Assembly: GCF_022539505.1 (NCBI RefSeq)
Contig: NC_061514.1
Coordinates: forward strand, 332,489,090-332,553,089
Source: Lolium rigidum
Lineage: Eukaryota > Streptophyta > Magnoliopsida > Poales > Poaceae
Length of the DNA stretch: 64,000 bases
Direction of reading: 5' to 3'
Below the pieces are notes generated by a model that saw nothing but the letters and a program-made list of their open reading frames with translations, was not told where the DNA came from and did not search any database. This document shows, piece by piece, positions 21,471 to 33,271 of the stretch. Position 1 is the first letter of the stretch. Each line of letters begins with the position of its first letter. Made by a program: the position numbers and the translations under genes.

Positions 21471-22244
21471 ATGATTGAAGATAAGCTCGCATCCCGCCTG
21501 GATTTTGATGAGGCTGTGGTGGAACAGAACTCCCCAATCGCTCCTACGCCGCTCCATGTTGCTCCGGCTATCCTGTCTCCTAGGGGGGAGCCCAGATGCC
21601 GCCAGCTACTGCTTGAAGACGCGCCCATTCCGGCCCTCGGGGCCACGGTGGCTAGAGCACCGCGCAGCAAGGCCACGCCGGTGGAAGCTACCCGCAAGAG
21701 TGCGCGTGGGAAGGGCCTCACTGAAGGTACGGTGCTGCAGCGAGCCATCCTTCTCAAGAACGCCGCGAACAAGGACAACGACACCAGCACCCCGGCCAAA
21801 AAGGCGGCTTCACCAACAACCACAGGTACCCCCGAACCTCCTCTCTCCGACTTTTCTATTCTCCAATCTGCGCCTTTAGACTCTCTCCTCAAGGTGGCAA
21901 AAGACAGTTGCATTCTTTTTGATTCGACCAAGGGCTCTCCGGAGAAATTAGTTGCTTTGATTCAAGCCAGAGAACTTGCGCAAGCGGAACTAGCTATTGC
22001 TCGCCACAAGATCGAGCTAGAGGCGGCCCAAGCTAAAGCTGCAAAATCCTCTACCTCTTCTGGCCAGGGGGCCGAAGAGGTACCGCAGCAGGAAACGCAA
22101 CCGGAGATTCCAGGCACCTCAACTGGCAAAACAAAGAAGGGTTTGGGGACTGTCAAATGCCGAAGGGCGGCGAAACGCCCCAATCCCATTGGACACAGAC
22201 CATACACCCGCCAAGCACGGGCTCTTGGAAGAGTTGCTCAATGA
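21471..22244 (+). CDS. LINE-B second ORF (possible ORF1 C-terminal part), ends in AUGA overlap
   Basis: This open frame of 257 codons lies between ORF1 and ORF2, in a different frame from both. It contains RKSARGKGLTEGTVLQRAIL and an Ala-, Gln- and Glu-rich helix (LIQARELAQAELAIARHKI) that may form a coiled coil. I recall similar text at the C-terminal end of ORF1 in other grass LINEs, so it may be a piece of ORF1 separated by an indel; the frame is open back to 21411. Its TGA (22242-22244) overlaps the ATG at 22241 of ORF2 as ATGA, an arrangement suited to stop-and-reinitiate translation. Confidence 0.6.
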   Translation: MIEDKLASRLDFDEAVVEQNSPIAPTPLHVAPAILSPRGEPRCRQLLLEDAPIPALGATVARAPRSKATPVEATRKSARGKGLTEGTVLQRAILLKNAANKDNDTSTPAKKAASPTTTGTPEPPLSDFSILQSAPLDSLLKVAKDSCILFDSTKGSPEKLVALIQARELAQAELAIARHKIELEAAQAKAAKSSTSSGQGAEEVPQQETQPEIPGTSTGKTKKGLGTVKCRRAAKRPNPIGHRPYTRQARALGRVAQ

Positions 22245-25200
22245 GAGCTCTCTTCTGGAACATCAGAGGGTTTGGCCGTCGGGGGCGCCGAACCCTACTT
22301 AAAGATTACCTCCGCTTGCACAAAATTGACCTCGTGTTCCTCCAAGAAAATATTAAACAAGACTTCACGGACACGGAACTCCGCAGCTTAGAGATTGGTG
22401 ACAAGTTTTTCTGGAACTGGCTCCCTGCCAACGGCCATTCAGGGGGAATGCTGGTTGGAGCTCGAGATTCAACTTTTGAGGTGGGAGCTTTTGACAGGGG
22501 TCAATTCTACCTCAGCCTTTCTATTCTTCACAGAGCCTCCAATCGTATCGTCGAAGCCATAGGCATATATGGCCCCGCTGACCATGGTCGGTCACGGGAA
22601 TTTCTTGAGGAAATCTCCAACAAACTCTCGTCCTGCACCAGGCCTGTGCTCATGGGGGGCGACTTCAACCTGATCAGGGCTGCAACAGACAAGAATAACA
22701 ATAATCTCCACTGGCCACTGATTGACCTTTTCAATGATCACATTGCAAACTGGGCGCTTCGAGAGTTACCTCGTACTGGGGCGAGATATACTTGGACGAA
22801 CAAACAGATCAACCCTGTCCGCTCGGTGCTTGACAGGGTTTTCGTTTCGCCGGAGTTTGAGACTATTTTCCCTTTGTGTTCTCTATCGGCCGAAACTAGC
22901 CTAGGCTCTGATCATACGCCGTTAGTGCTGGACACCGGTGAGGGCACCCCGGTCCGCAGCAACCGCTTCTTCTTCGAGACAGGCTGGCTGGAGATGCAAG
23001 GTTTCCCGGACATGGTCTTGGCTCAATGGGAGTTTCTGTCCTCCAGGGTGAGAGGTAGAGATATTCTTGACTGGTGGGTGTTCATGAGCGCGGGGCTTCG
23101 TCAACACCTTAAAGGTTGGAGCAAAAACTTGGGTAGGGACTCCAAAGCCCTAAAGTCTACATTACTCCTCCAAATCTCTCAGCTGGACACTCAAGCAGAC
23201 TCGGTAGGCCTTGACGACGATGCCTGGGCACTTCGCTACCAACTTGAGGACCAATTAGTGCAGCTCTATCGTGTTGAAGAGGAGTACTGGAGGCAACGTG
23301 GAAGGGTTAGATGGGCACTCCAGGGGGATGCCAATACGGCCTATTTTCATGCGGTTGCTAACGGTAGACGCCGAAAATGTAACATTTCCACCCTCAGAGA
23401 TGAAACTGGGACGATCTCTGACCCAAAACAAATCCAACAACACATTTACAGCTTCTATAGAGAACTCCTCGGCTCCTCGGTACACAGGGTGTGTGGGCTT
23501 GCACCCAATGTTTGGGAGGGAGAAAGGCGCGTCACTGAGGATGAGAACAATAGTGTTCTAATCACCTTTTCCGAAGAAGAGCTCGACGCAGTGGTGAAAG
23601 GCATGAAATCTGACACAGCGCCTGGCCCGGACGGCTTCCCTGTCATCTTTTTCAAGAGGTTCTGGTCCCTGGTGAAACATGGGGTTTTACACATTCTGAA
23701 TGACTTTGTGCTGGGGCGCATTGACATTGCCAGACTTAATTTTGGGGTGCTTTCGCTGATCCCCAAAGTTCCTGGCGCTGACTTGATCACGCAATTCCGT
23801 CCGATAGCTCTTATCAACGTTATCTTCAAAATCATTTCTAGAGCTTACGCCACTCGACTCGACCCTATTGCTAACCGAGTGATCAGCCCAAACCAAACGG
23901 CCTTCATCAAAGGAAGGAACATTTTGGAAGGACCGCTTACCCTGATTGAGGTCATCCATGAGCTGCGTTCCAAGAAGTTGGGAGGAATTCTCCTAAAACT
24001 TGATTTCGAGAAAGCATATGACCGAGTGAATTGGGATTTCCTCGCTGAAGTGCTCAGACGCAAAGGTTTCAACGAGGCCTACATCCATCGCATCCTGCAG
24101 CTTGTCTCTGGGGGCCAGACTGCGATTTCCATCAATGGGGAGATCGGCCCGTACTTTAGAAATAAACGTGGCGTCCGTCAAGGGGACCCTCTATCCCCTC
24201 TACTCTTTAATTTCATCGGTGAAGCTCTCTCGGGCATGCTCACGGCTGCGTCGGAGGCGGGACACATACATGGGGTAGTGCCTCACTTAATTCCAGGGGG
24301 AATTTCTCATCTCCAATACGCAGACGACACCCTTATTCTGATTCAGAACGATGAACAAAGCATTCTCAACCTCAAGTTCTTGCTTTTGTGCTTCGAGGAT
24401 ATGTCAGGCCTCAAAATCAATTTCCACAAAAGTGAAGTTATTGTGCTGGACGCACACGCAGAGGAACATACTCGTATTGCAAATAAGTTCAACTGCAAAC
24501 AAGGTGCCTTCCTTTCATCTACCTGGGCCTTCCTATTTCTGACAGGAAGCTGTCACTGGAACAATGGTTGTTCCTCATGCGTCGCTTAGCCTCTAAACTC
24601 GAACCTTGGGTGGGAAGGCTGCTGTCCTCGGGTGGACGGCTTGTCCTATCCAACTCCTGTCTGGATAATCTTCCGATGTTTGCCATGGGACTTTTCTTAC
24701 TGTAGGATGGTATTCATGCGAAATTTGACTCCATCAGGTCCAGATTCTACTGGGAAGGAGCGGGCCCCAAACGTAAATATCATATGGTGAACTGGCCGTC
24801 GGTGTGCAGGCCTAAGCCTATGGGAGGTTTAGACCTGCTAAACACTAAGAAGATGAATGTGGCTCTGCTTCTTAAGTGGGTTTGGAAGCTTTACCAACAT
24901 GATGGTTCCATTTGGGCAAACCTTATCAGGGCAAAGTACGAGGACGCCGACAACATCTTTGCGGGTTCTGGTCAAGGGGGCTCGCAATTTTGGAAAGCTA
25001 TACACAAAATCAAGCATTTCTTCAAAGTGGGCGCTAAACACGAAGTTCAGAATGGGAACCGCACATCCTTTTGGTCAGACTGGTGGCTCGGGGATGCCCC
25101 ACTCAAAGTAACTTTCCCTCACCTCTTTGCTATATGCGACAACCCATCTATCTCGGTGTCTTCGGCCTGCCATCAAGATGGCCTGAATATTCGCTTCCGT

Positions 25201-25887
25201 CGCTCGCTAGACCAACAGGGCATGACGCAATGGAGGGCATTGCAAGCATGTGTTGTTCACGTTCAGTTGGACCAGGGTCTGGACACTATCCGTTGGCATC
25301 TTGAGCCCTCCGGGAAGTATTCGGTCAAATCTATGTACGCAAAACTCTCACAAGGTACCATGGTTGCACACTACAAGGATATGTGGGAAACGAAGGTGCC
25401 ACTGAAGGTTAAGATCTTCTCTTGGCAATTGGCGCTGGACAAGCTACCAACCTGCAGTCAAATCGCCACCAGACAGGGCCCCTCTAGCGGTGCTTGCTCC
25501 CTGTGTGGGAACACAGAGGATGCTGCACATGTGTTCTTTAGCTGTTCGCTAGCCAAATTCGCTTGGAGCGCCCTTAGACAAATCTTAGGCTATACTTGGT
25601 GCCCTGCTAGCTTTGCACAGTTTCATGCTATCCTTAGCGGCTTTTCGGGTCTTCCCCGTAGGTTACTTTGGGTGTTCTTCCTTGCTCAGTCCTGGGCCCT
25701 CTGGCTGATTCGAAATAAGCTTACCATCGAGAGGAAGATTATCAACCACCCCGCTGACGTTCTATATAAAATTGTGATTCTTTTGCAGCTTTGGAGCACC
25801 AAGTTCAAAGGAAGGGACAAGGAGGGCCTCACGTGGATGGCGAACGAGCTAAGGGAGCTCTACGCATCTATGAGGCCAAGAAACTGA
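22241..25887 (+). pseudogene. LINE-B ORF2: APE endonuclease, reverse transcriptase, zf-RVT (one frameshift, one stop)
   Basis: This is the LINE endonuclease/reverse transcriptase. I prefer the ATG at 22241 (MRALFWNIRGFG), because the APE domain starts there and it overlaps the preceding stop; an in-frame ATG exists at 22157. Endonuclease motifs are WNIRG, FLQEN, GGDFNLI and SDHTPLVLDTG. Reverse transcriptase motifs are APGPDGFPVIFFKRFW, LKLDFEKAYDRVNWDFL, RQGDPLSPLLFNF and YADD at 24317-24328. A zinc-binding CSLCGNTEDAAHVFFSC lies near 25498-25548. A one-base loss near 24508-24515 shifts the frame, and a TAG stands at 24703-24705 in the downstream frame. The frame then stays open to 25887. 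This copy cannot make a full protein. Confidence 0.93.
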
Positions 25888-25949
25888 AGCCAAAGTGAAG
25901 GTTGGAGCCCCTTGAAGCCAAAGTGAGGATTGGAGCCCCTTGAAGCCAG
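25886..25949 (+). repeat. 28-bp tandem repeat in LINE-B 3' UTR
   Basis: About 2.3 copies of a 28-bp unit beginning GAAGCCAAAGTGA start at 25886, 25914 and 25942. The first lies at the ORF2 stop codon, so the repeat straddles the end of the coding region. Confidence 0.85.
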
Positions 25950-26158
25950 CAGCTGTGCCCCTAGTTATCTTTCTTTGCTGTCTAGTTCTAGGCTCTAATC
26001 CTGCCCCTAGTTGCTCCCGTGTGTTGGCTAAGCTGTATGCCGCAGCAGTACTTGTTATCCCTGTGTGGTCTTTGGACCTTCGGTCAGTTGTATAACTTGC
26101 TAAACGTCAAGGCTTTATTAATTTAAAGTCGGGCACCTGGTGCCTTTTATCTAAAAAA

Positions 26159-26174
26159 ATATTAACTCTGCAAT
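26159..26174 (+). repeat. Target-site duplication of LINE-B (right)
   Basis: ATATTAACTCTGCAAT directly follows the short A-run of the LINE tail and is identical to 18773-18788. Confidence 0.95.
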
Positions 26175-28800
26175 CTATACATTGGAATATCATGCATTCA
26201 CTTGTTTCTTTTTTGTAGGATTTGTTCGGTTATGTTACCCAAATTACACATGGCACGCCCACAACCTGTTCTGATTTATTTCCCTGTCCGAGACTACGAA
26301 CTTTTACTAGGTTGATTCTCCTTTCCCCTTTCCTTATTTATCTGCTGTGAATTCTTGTCTATTGGCAGTTTGAATTGTTGCTGGATGTTTGATGAGTGAA
26401 AAGATATGCTCTTATCCATCTGGAGAAACTTTTCCGTACTTCTATCTGAATTTCATCTGAAATTCGTGGACACTTAAATGATTGAAGTGTTGTTGCTAAG
26501 ACAGATATGAAATACACGCACACACTAGAGAGAAATACTCTCGGGATGTACGTAAGGAGCTTAAGCAAACTTTCTGTTTCTCACTTGTTTTGTTACTTGG
26601 TACGTTTAGAGAAGACTACTACATATCCTTTTATAGCACTAGCTATCTACTGCATACATGGTGTGAACACTGAACTTAAAATCTAGCTGCCGTAGCAACT
26701 TGACCTTCGACTAGTTGCAGTCCTGCATGCTAGCCTGAACACTATGCCGACCTGCAGCAGCCTATCACCTGATGCAGCTTATCATGACTTGCTGCTACTT
26801 GTTCACACACACTAGTTTCTTAGTAGCACATGCACATACTAGTAGAACATATACCCAACAGGTTTGCTTAATCTAACAAGGGGGGTCCTTGAAATCTGCT
26901 GATTGCAGCGATGGCATCACTATACCTGGGAGCATGGAGGTGTTGGAGAGACCTGCGTCCCTTATGCTAGTTGGAATTGCAGTTCTTTGGGAGTACCTAG
27001 GTTTAGTCTAATTGAGTTATATCTAATAGCTAATTTCATGTTGAACTATATATAAGTCTATTACGGAACCAAACATTTATATTTTTCGGAAGCTAGAAGA
27101 AACTAGATTTAATACAAATGCATTTTCCTTTGTACAATTGGTAGTAAGCATTCCAACATTAGCGTTGTGAGCTAAGGGTGTATGTTTCTGCTAAATTTGG
27201 AGAGTTGCACAGCTTTAGAAGAGATGCATTTGCCATTATGCAGTTCGAGTATGCATTGATCTATTTACTTGGAAGGTTGTAGTTATGGTTAGATGAGAGG
27301 GGTTTTCAAATCTAGGGGATGTGGTGATGTAGTTAGATTATTGACATTACTGTGAGATATTTTCTTGTTATCCTTTCATTTCATTATGTGGAGACATAAT
27401 GAGATGCGCAGCATGCTATATCCAGTATCCTGTTGCAGTAATATTGAGTACTGAGATATTAAAAATATCCAAGGACCATATATTTTCCCTGGTTTCTGTT
27501 CTGATTACTTCTGATCTGTCTTTCAGTGATCATTGCATCTTTTATAGGTGAGGGAAACTAGAGATCAGCCAGCGGAATCGTTTGTAAGACTAGGCCAGCA
27601 GAGGACTAAAAAATAATGATCCTAACAAAGAAGGCGCACTTCTTCACTCCAGGTAAAGCTATCCTGGGTTGGCATTAAAACAGAGCTCATTTTTCTGATG
27701 ACTAGTGATTATTACCCTTAATCCCACACTGAATAGTGATGTTTCATTTATTCAAGATTCATGATTGGATAAACAATATTAATGCAGAGGCATTGAGAAA
27801 TATTTCAGGAACTTGTAGAATTGTTGATATGCACAATATATACTATCACTAAGTTATTTTCTTTTTGGATCTTAGTACATGGCATCACCAAACCGAACTT
27901 ACAGAATGCAGTGGCACACAAACTGATGTTATCTGATACATTCAGAATATAAATTTAGGTACCTCCATATATGCCCCAAATCTGTGTTGTGCAATAGTTT
28001 TAAACATGTAGTAGTCTAGTAGATATTCTGGATTTCGCATGCATCTAAAACATGGCGTGTTCATCGTTGAGCTAGCTAATTCTTAGATTGTATGTTTGTG
28101 TATCCCTGCAAATAAGTGGGGTTGTACTGAGTTAGGTGCCAAATTTTCACTTGTGCACAAAGATGAATCTATTATGGCTAATGAGGAGTTTGTAAGACAA
28201 GTATCCGACTGCAAGACAAGTAGTGATGCTTTTACCGAAGGATTCTTAATTGCTTGGCCTTAAGCTTCTACAAGTCAAATATTTATCCATTTTATGGAGT
28301 CATATTGCGCACATTGAATCATATAACTATAAAGTCCATTTTTTCTTTTACAGATCGGAAAGAAGGATCATTCAGCTATAGTTGGACACTTCAGAGCCCT
28401 CCAGGAGCAAATAAAGTTTGACAATTTTGCATAGCAATAATTGAAGTTTACATTGAGAGATTGAAAAATAAAATATTATTTATGTATTGTTTCTTTCGTT
28501 GAATTGATGCAAATGCCATGGTGTAATATATGTCACAAATGAATTATCTATTGTTAAAATGGTATGAATTTAATGGTGTTGCACAAATAATATTGGTATT
28601 TATTTATTGTAATTCATTTGTATCCTACACTCTTTTGTATTTGTAATAAATATCTTGATATATTTAATATGTGGATGTGTTGTGCTTCCATCTCTTTGTC
28701 ATTTTAATGGTGGTGAGCATCATTATAATTAAATAATAAATATGTGCAGTGATTTTATTAAATAAATATATATTTAACAAATTGGTACCTAAAATTGTAT
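26175..28800 (+). other. AT-rich DNA with candidate exons and a poly(A) signal
   Basis: I find no long ORF. Three segments have plausible splice borders: 26219-26310 (after TTTTTTGTAG, before GTTGAT), 27548-27652 (after TTTATAG, before GTAAAG) and 28354-28428 (after TTTTCTTTTACAG). The last reads IGKKDHSAIVGHFRALQEQ and stops, with AATAAA at 28467-28472 about 40 bases on. Together with 18488-18557 they could form one plus-strand transcript with LINE-B in an intron, but the joined frame is not open throughout and I recognise no family. The rest shows nothing I can name. Confidence 0.2.

Positions 28801-28838
<38 letters not shown>
28801..28838 (+). repeat. (TAA)n microsatellite
   Basis: About twelve uninterrupted TAA units lie in AT-rich DNA. 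Confidence 0.97.
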
Positions 28839-28839
<1 letters not shown>

Positions 28840-28854
28840 TACACCAATTATGTG

Positions 28855-29290
28855 GCGGTACTAGTGTTACTAATGGTGTTACTATAGTTACAAACTATGT
28901 TACTAGGATAGTTGACAATAAATTATAGTGTTACAATGTGTGGATAGTGTGTTACTAATTGCGTCTAGAAGATGTGTTACTAATTTTGTTACTACAGTTA
29001 AAAAATTATGTTACAACAAATATTTTACATCTACGAAATTATGTTTACTACCAGTGTTACTATAGCTACAAAATAGTGTTACTGACACAGTTAGTAACAC
29101 CTAATGTGCATGTTACTACATACTATTTTGTAACACATATTTTAAGATATGGTAACAATTAATATGTGTGGCTGTGCACACCACTTAGTAACACGGCCTA
29201 AAGGAATACATCTCAAAAGTTATTGTTTGTCCTAGTAACAATGATTTGGACATGTAGTAACTCAAGACTGTGTTACCAAAGGTATGTCCT
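28855..29290. repeat. GTTACT-rich symmetrical tract
   Basis: Roughly a dozen copies of GTTAC(T/A), many as GTGTTACTA, occur left of about 29083. About half a dozen in the opposite sense (AGTAACAC and similar) occur to the right. The centre is GTGTTACT-gacacagtt-AGTAACAC at 29076-29100. Such mirrored short motifs resemble subterminal repeats of class II DNA transposons, but I could not find convincing terminal inverted repeats or a target duplication, so the class is left open. Confidence 0.5.
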
Positions 29291-29826
29291 GTTGTAGTTT
29301 CATTGGTAATGATTAAGCAATCACCCAACGCAGACATGTTAAAGGGCAAATCAGTGGTGACTCGTGGTCAAGATTTCTCGTGAAGCACACCGTGCTAGTC
29401 ATGAGCTGGCCAAACTTGGTAGAGCATAGGATAGAACTGCTACGTTGTTTAGGAGCTTTGCTATGAAAATTGCCACGGTGTGATATCTTATGATTGTAAC
29501 TCTATTAACTCTTAAATAAAATTTCTTTTCCATGAAAAAAAGCCTCAGCATCAGAGTAGAGAATTTGCCATATTGTATCCAGATAATGTTGAGATATTTA
29601 TTTTAATAGTGAACGAATAGTTTTTTACAAGATGATTACTCCAAGTGAATCGCTAAATGCGAGGTGGGCAACAAAAATAAATGTATGGAATCATCCCACT
29701 CTAATCTTACTCACGATTAAACTTAAGTTAACCAACTATAATCATTCTAAGCTAAACACAACTGATCGTACCACCTGATATCTGCAAACAGGAAGTGGGC
29801 TCATCTCATTCATGCCAACCAAACAC
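29291..29826. other. No gene seen; 3' flank of the BBE-like gene
   Basis: The sequence is AT-rich. Text near 29810-29830 (CCAACCAAACACTTAATC) and at the protein's C-terminus (GGATGTGTTTGATTG on the minus strand) is reminiscent of grass MITE ends, but I could not delimit an element. Confidence 0.3.
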
Positions 29827-29829
29827 TTA

Positions 29830-30621
<792 letters not shown>

Positions 30622-31216
30622 TCAGGGAGAGCCGGGGCGACCTCTTGCCACTTGGCCAAGATATCGACGGCGCCCTGCTCGACGGACATTTGAACGGTGA
30701 ACACCGTCACTGTCGGCGGCACGGGCACGAGCTTCACCTGCCACGACAGCACGATCCCGAAGCTCCCGCCAACGCCCCCACCGCGGATGGCCCAGAAGAC
30801 GTCCCGCCCCATGCCGTTCCTGTCCAGGATCCGCCCCTCGGCGTCGACGAGCGTCGCGTCTACGACGTGGTCGGTGGCAAGGCCGTGCTTGCGGAGGAGC
30901 ATGCCGAAGCCGCCACCGCTGAGGTGGCCGCCGACGCCCACCGTCGGGCACAGGCCCGCCGGGAACGCGAGACGGCCGCTCACCTTCCCGATGGCATAAT
31001 AGAGCTCCCCGAGTGTTGCGCCGGAGTCCACCCACGCGGTGGCCACTCGCTGCTTGACTCGAACGGAGCGGAGGCCTGCGAGGTCGACCACCGCGAACGA
31101 CTCCTCTGCGCGCAGCGACCTGTACGAGAGGCCCTCGTAGTCGTGCCCGCCGCTGCGCACGCGGAGGCGCACGCCGTGGCGGCGGCCGCAGACGACGGCG
31201 GCCTGGACGTGGGATG

Positions 31217-31689
31217 TGTTGGGGCTGGCCTCGGCGACACACGCCGAACCAGCCCCTCCGACGATGAACGCCGGTGCCCTCTCTCTCTCTCGCACTCACG
31301 GACTTGAGGTAGAAGAAGACACAAGGTTTTCCGGGCCGGCGCACGAACGCCGCCGTGGGCGCACGAACGCCCCAATCTTCTTTATCTTTTCAGCTCACCC
31401 CGTTTACATCGATGCACCCGAGGTTTTTATACACAGGACCTGCTCCACTACACGCACGCACACACCTCAGCACGCACACGATCTGCCCGCACAGAGCGCT
31501 CACCACGCGCACGTCCTCGTGATCCAGACTCCTTCAAACGTGAGCCATCGCTGCTCATCCGCAAGACCTGGGCTTGTTCAGCTGCGCTAGCTACCTCCTT
31601 TATCTATGCATGCAACTAACTAACCAAACTAACTCATGCGACACACACGAGCTGACCTGGAACAAACCAAGATCAGAATTATGCTAACA
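31217..31689 (-). repeat. 3' LTR of the short LTR element
   Basis: This 473-bp LTR is preceded by GGATG and followed by the polypurine tract in reverse complement. It differs from the other LTR at three bases. Confidence 0.95.
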
Positions 31690-32338
31690 AACTCCCCCTA
31701 ATTCTGAACTACAAAAGGCGACTGTTGACGTCGGCCAGAAACACCCTTTCTTCGTCTCCGGCAACACCGCCGTCTTCTCCATCCCCGGCGACCTACGCCG
31801 ATGCAGCGACACACGTCGAGCTCCCCGGCGACGCACGCCGAGCTCCTCGAGATGACGCCACGCCCTGGACGCCCCGGCTCGCGCACACGATCACGCACTG
31901 ACATGATCGACGCGGCTGTCCTGTGCTCCGCTCAACGCGTTCTCCTCCGATGATCCGCACGCCCTCGGCTCACGCACATGCCGCGTCCTGACGCAAGCAA
32001 CGTGGCCGCTTGAGCTGCCTCACCCGCCGCACCAACGGCTTCTCCTCCACGCCGCCGAGCCACGCCGCGCCACCGCAGCCTCTGCGCACCACGCAGGTCC
32101 GCCGCGGCCGCCGCGCTTCCGCACGGCATGGCCATGCTCCATGGCCGTTGTGCTGCGCCGCTGCGCCGCTGCGGCCTCAGCCCCAGCACAGCACCTCCAT
32201 GCCGCCACGCAGCCGCGGCCACCACGCAGCGCCTCCGGGGCTTCCACCCTCGCCCCAAGTACGGCATCGCAGCGCGCCGCCTCCGCATCCACCGCGCTCG
32301 TCGCGGACTCACCGCGAGCCACGGCCCCGAACCATGAG

Positions 32339-32350
32339 GCTCTGATACCA
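32339..32350 (-). other. Primer binding site (initiator-Met tRNA type)
   Basis: GCTCTGATACCA on plus, TGGTATCAGAGC on minus, lies two bases inside the right LTR. This is the classic plant copia-type primer site. Confidence 0.9.
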
Positions 32351-32352
32351 AT

Positions 32353-32825
32353 TGTTGGGGCTGGCCTCGGCGACACACGCCGAACCAGCCTCTCCGACGA
32401 TGAACGCCGGTGCCCTCTCTCTCTCTCGCACTCACGGACTTGAGGTAGAAGAAGACACAAGGTTTTCCGGGCCGGCGCACGAACGCCGCCGTGGGCGCAC
32501 GAACGCCCCAATCTTCTTTATCTTTTCAGCTCACCCCGTTTACATCGATGCACCGGAGGTTTTTATACACAGGACCTGCTCCACTACACGCACGCACACA
32601 CCTCAGCACGCGCACGATCTGCCCGCACAGAGCGCTCACCACGCGCACGTCCTCGTGATCCAGACTCCTTCAAACGTGAGCCATCGCTGCTCATCCGCAA
32701 GACCTGGGCTTGTTCAGCTGCGCTAGCTACCTCCTTTATCTATGCATGCAACTAACTAACCAAACTAACTCATGCGACACACACGAGCTGACCTGGAACA
32801 AACCAAGATCAGAATTATGCTAACA
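32353..32825 (-). repeat. 5' LTR of the short LTR element
   Basis: This 473-bp LTR is followed by the GGATG duplication and the BBE-like coding sequence. Confidence 0.95.
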
Positions 32826-33259
32826 GGATGTGTTCGTCGCCGTGACGATGCAGAGCGGCCTCACCGTGGCCGGCGTGAGGAACCTCGGGTTCCGGACGGA
32901 CGACGCCAGGACCGACGCGAACGACGGCGAGCTCCGGGTGAAGAGGAGCTGCTCGGGTATGGCCCTAGAGAGGCACGGGAGGAAGTCATCGGAGGAAGCA
33001 TGGGCAGAGAACAAGAAGAAGCTAGAGATGGCGAGCATTGCTAGCGCCATGGTTCCCCACGAGGAAAACGAGCTCAATCTGCATGCTCCGTGAACATTGC
33101 TAGTGGTGCACGTCGTGTATACCTAGAGCCCGACGACTAAAATTTGAGCCTCCGTGCCTAATTAACAGCGCTGTATTATTTTTGGCGGGAAGTATAAATA
33201 GGAGTACTTAATTTGAATCCGATCTTTATCGATCTGACATCTCGATCGTGATCCCATGT

Positions 33260-33271
33260 GACATATATATA
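33260..33271 (-). promoter_or_regulatory. Candidate TATA box of the BBE-like gene
   Basis: GTATATATATG on the minus strand lies about 210 bases upstream of the ATG at 33050. In the duplicated copy the corresponding site is changed (near 36189). It is plausible by position only. Confidence 0.35.

Larger units (their letters stand above)
18789..26158 (+). mobile_element. LINE-B, full-length non-LTR retrotransposon
   Basis: This element of about 7.37 kb lies between perfect 16-bp duplications. The order is a GC-rich 5' region, ORF1 with two zinc knuckles (to 21393), a second short ORF (21471-22244), ORF2 with endonuclease, reverse transcriptase and zinc region (22241-25887), a 3' UTR with a short tandem repeat, and a short A-run (CTAAAAAAAT). 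It is a grass L1-type element by domain order. The perfect duplication suggests recent arrival, yet ORF2 already has a frameshift and a stop codon. Confidence 0.95.
31217..32825 (-). mobile_element. Short non-coding LTR retroelement (TRIM/LARD-like) inside the BBE-like gene
   Basis: This compact element of 1609 bp has two 473-bp LTRs (31217-31689 and 32353-32825) that differ at only three positions I can count. It has TGTTGG...CTAACA ends and GGATG target duplications at 31212-31216 and 32826-32830. The 663-bp internal part has a primer binding site matching initiator-Met tRNA (TGGTATCAGAGC on minus, 32339-32350) beside the right LTR and a polypurine tract (TTAGGGGGAGTT on minus, 31690-31701) beside the left, so it reads on the minus strand like its host gene. 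The internal region is GC-rich with no gag or pol motif, so it must have moved using proteins from another, probably copia-type, element. Confidence 0.95.

Noticed and set aside
28801..29290. CRISPR-like repeat array
   Set aside because: The repeats are a TAA microsatellite and scattered GTTACT motifs of both orientations with irregular spacing, in a plant genome.
31932..32511. Minus and plus frames inside the mini LTR element
   Set aside because: GC-rich internal sequence open in many frames; no gag, protease, RT or integrase motif.
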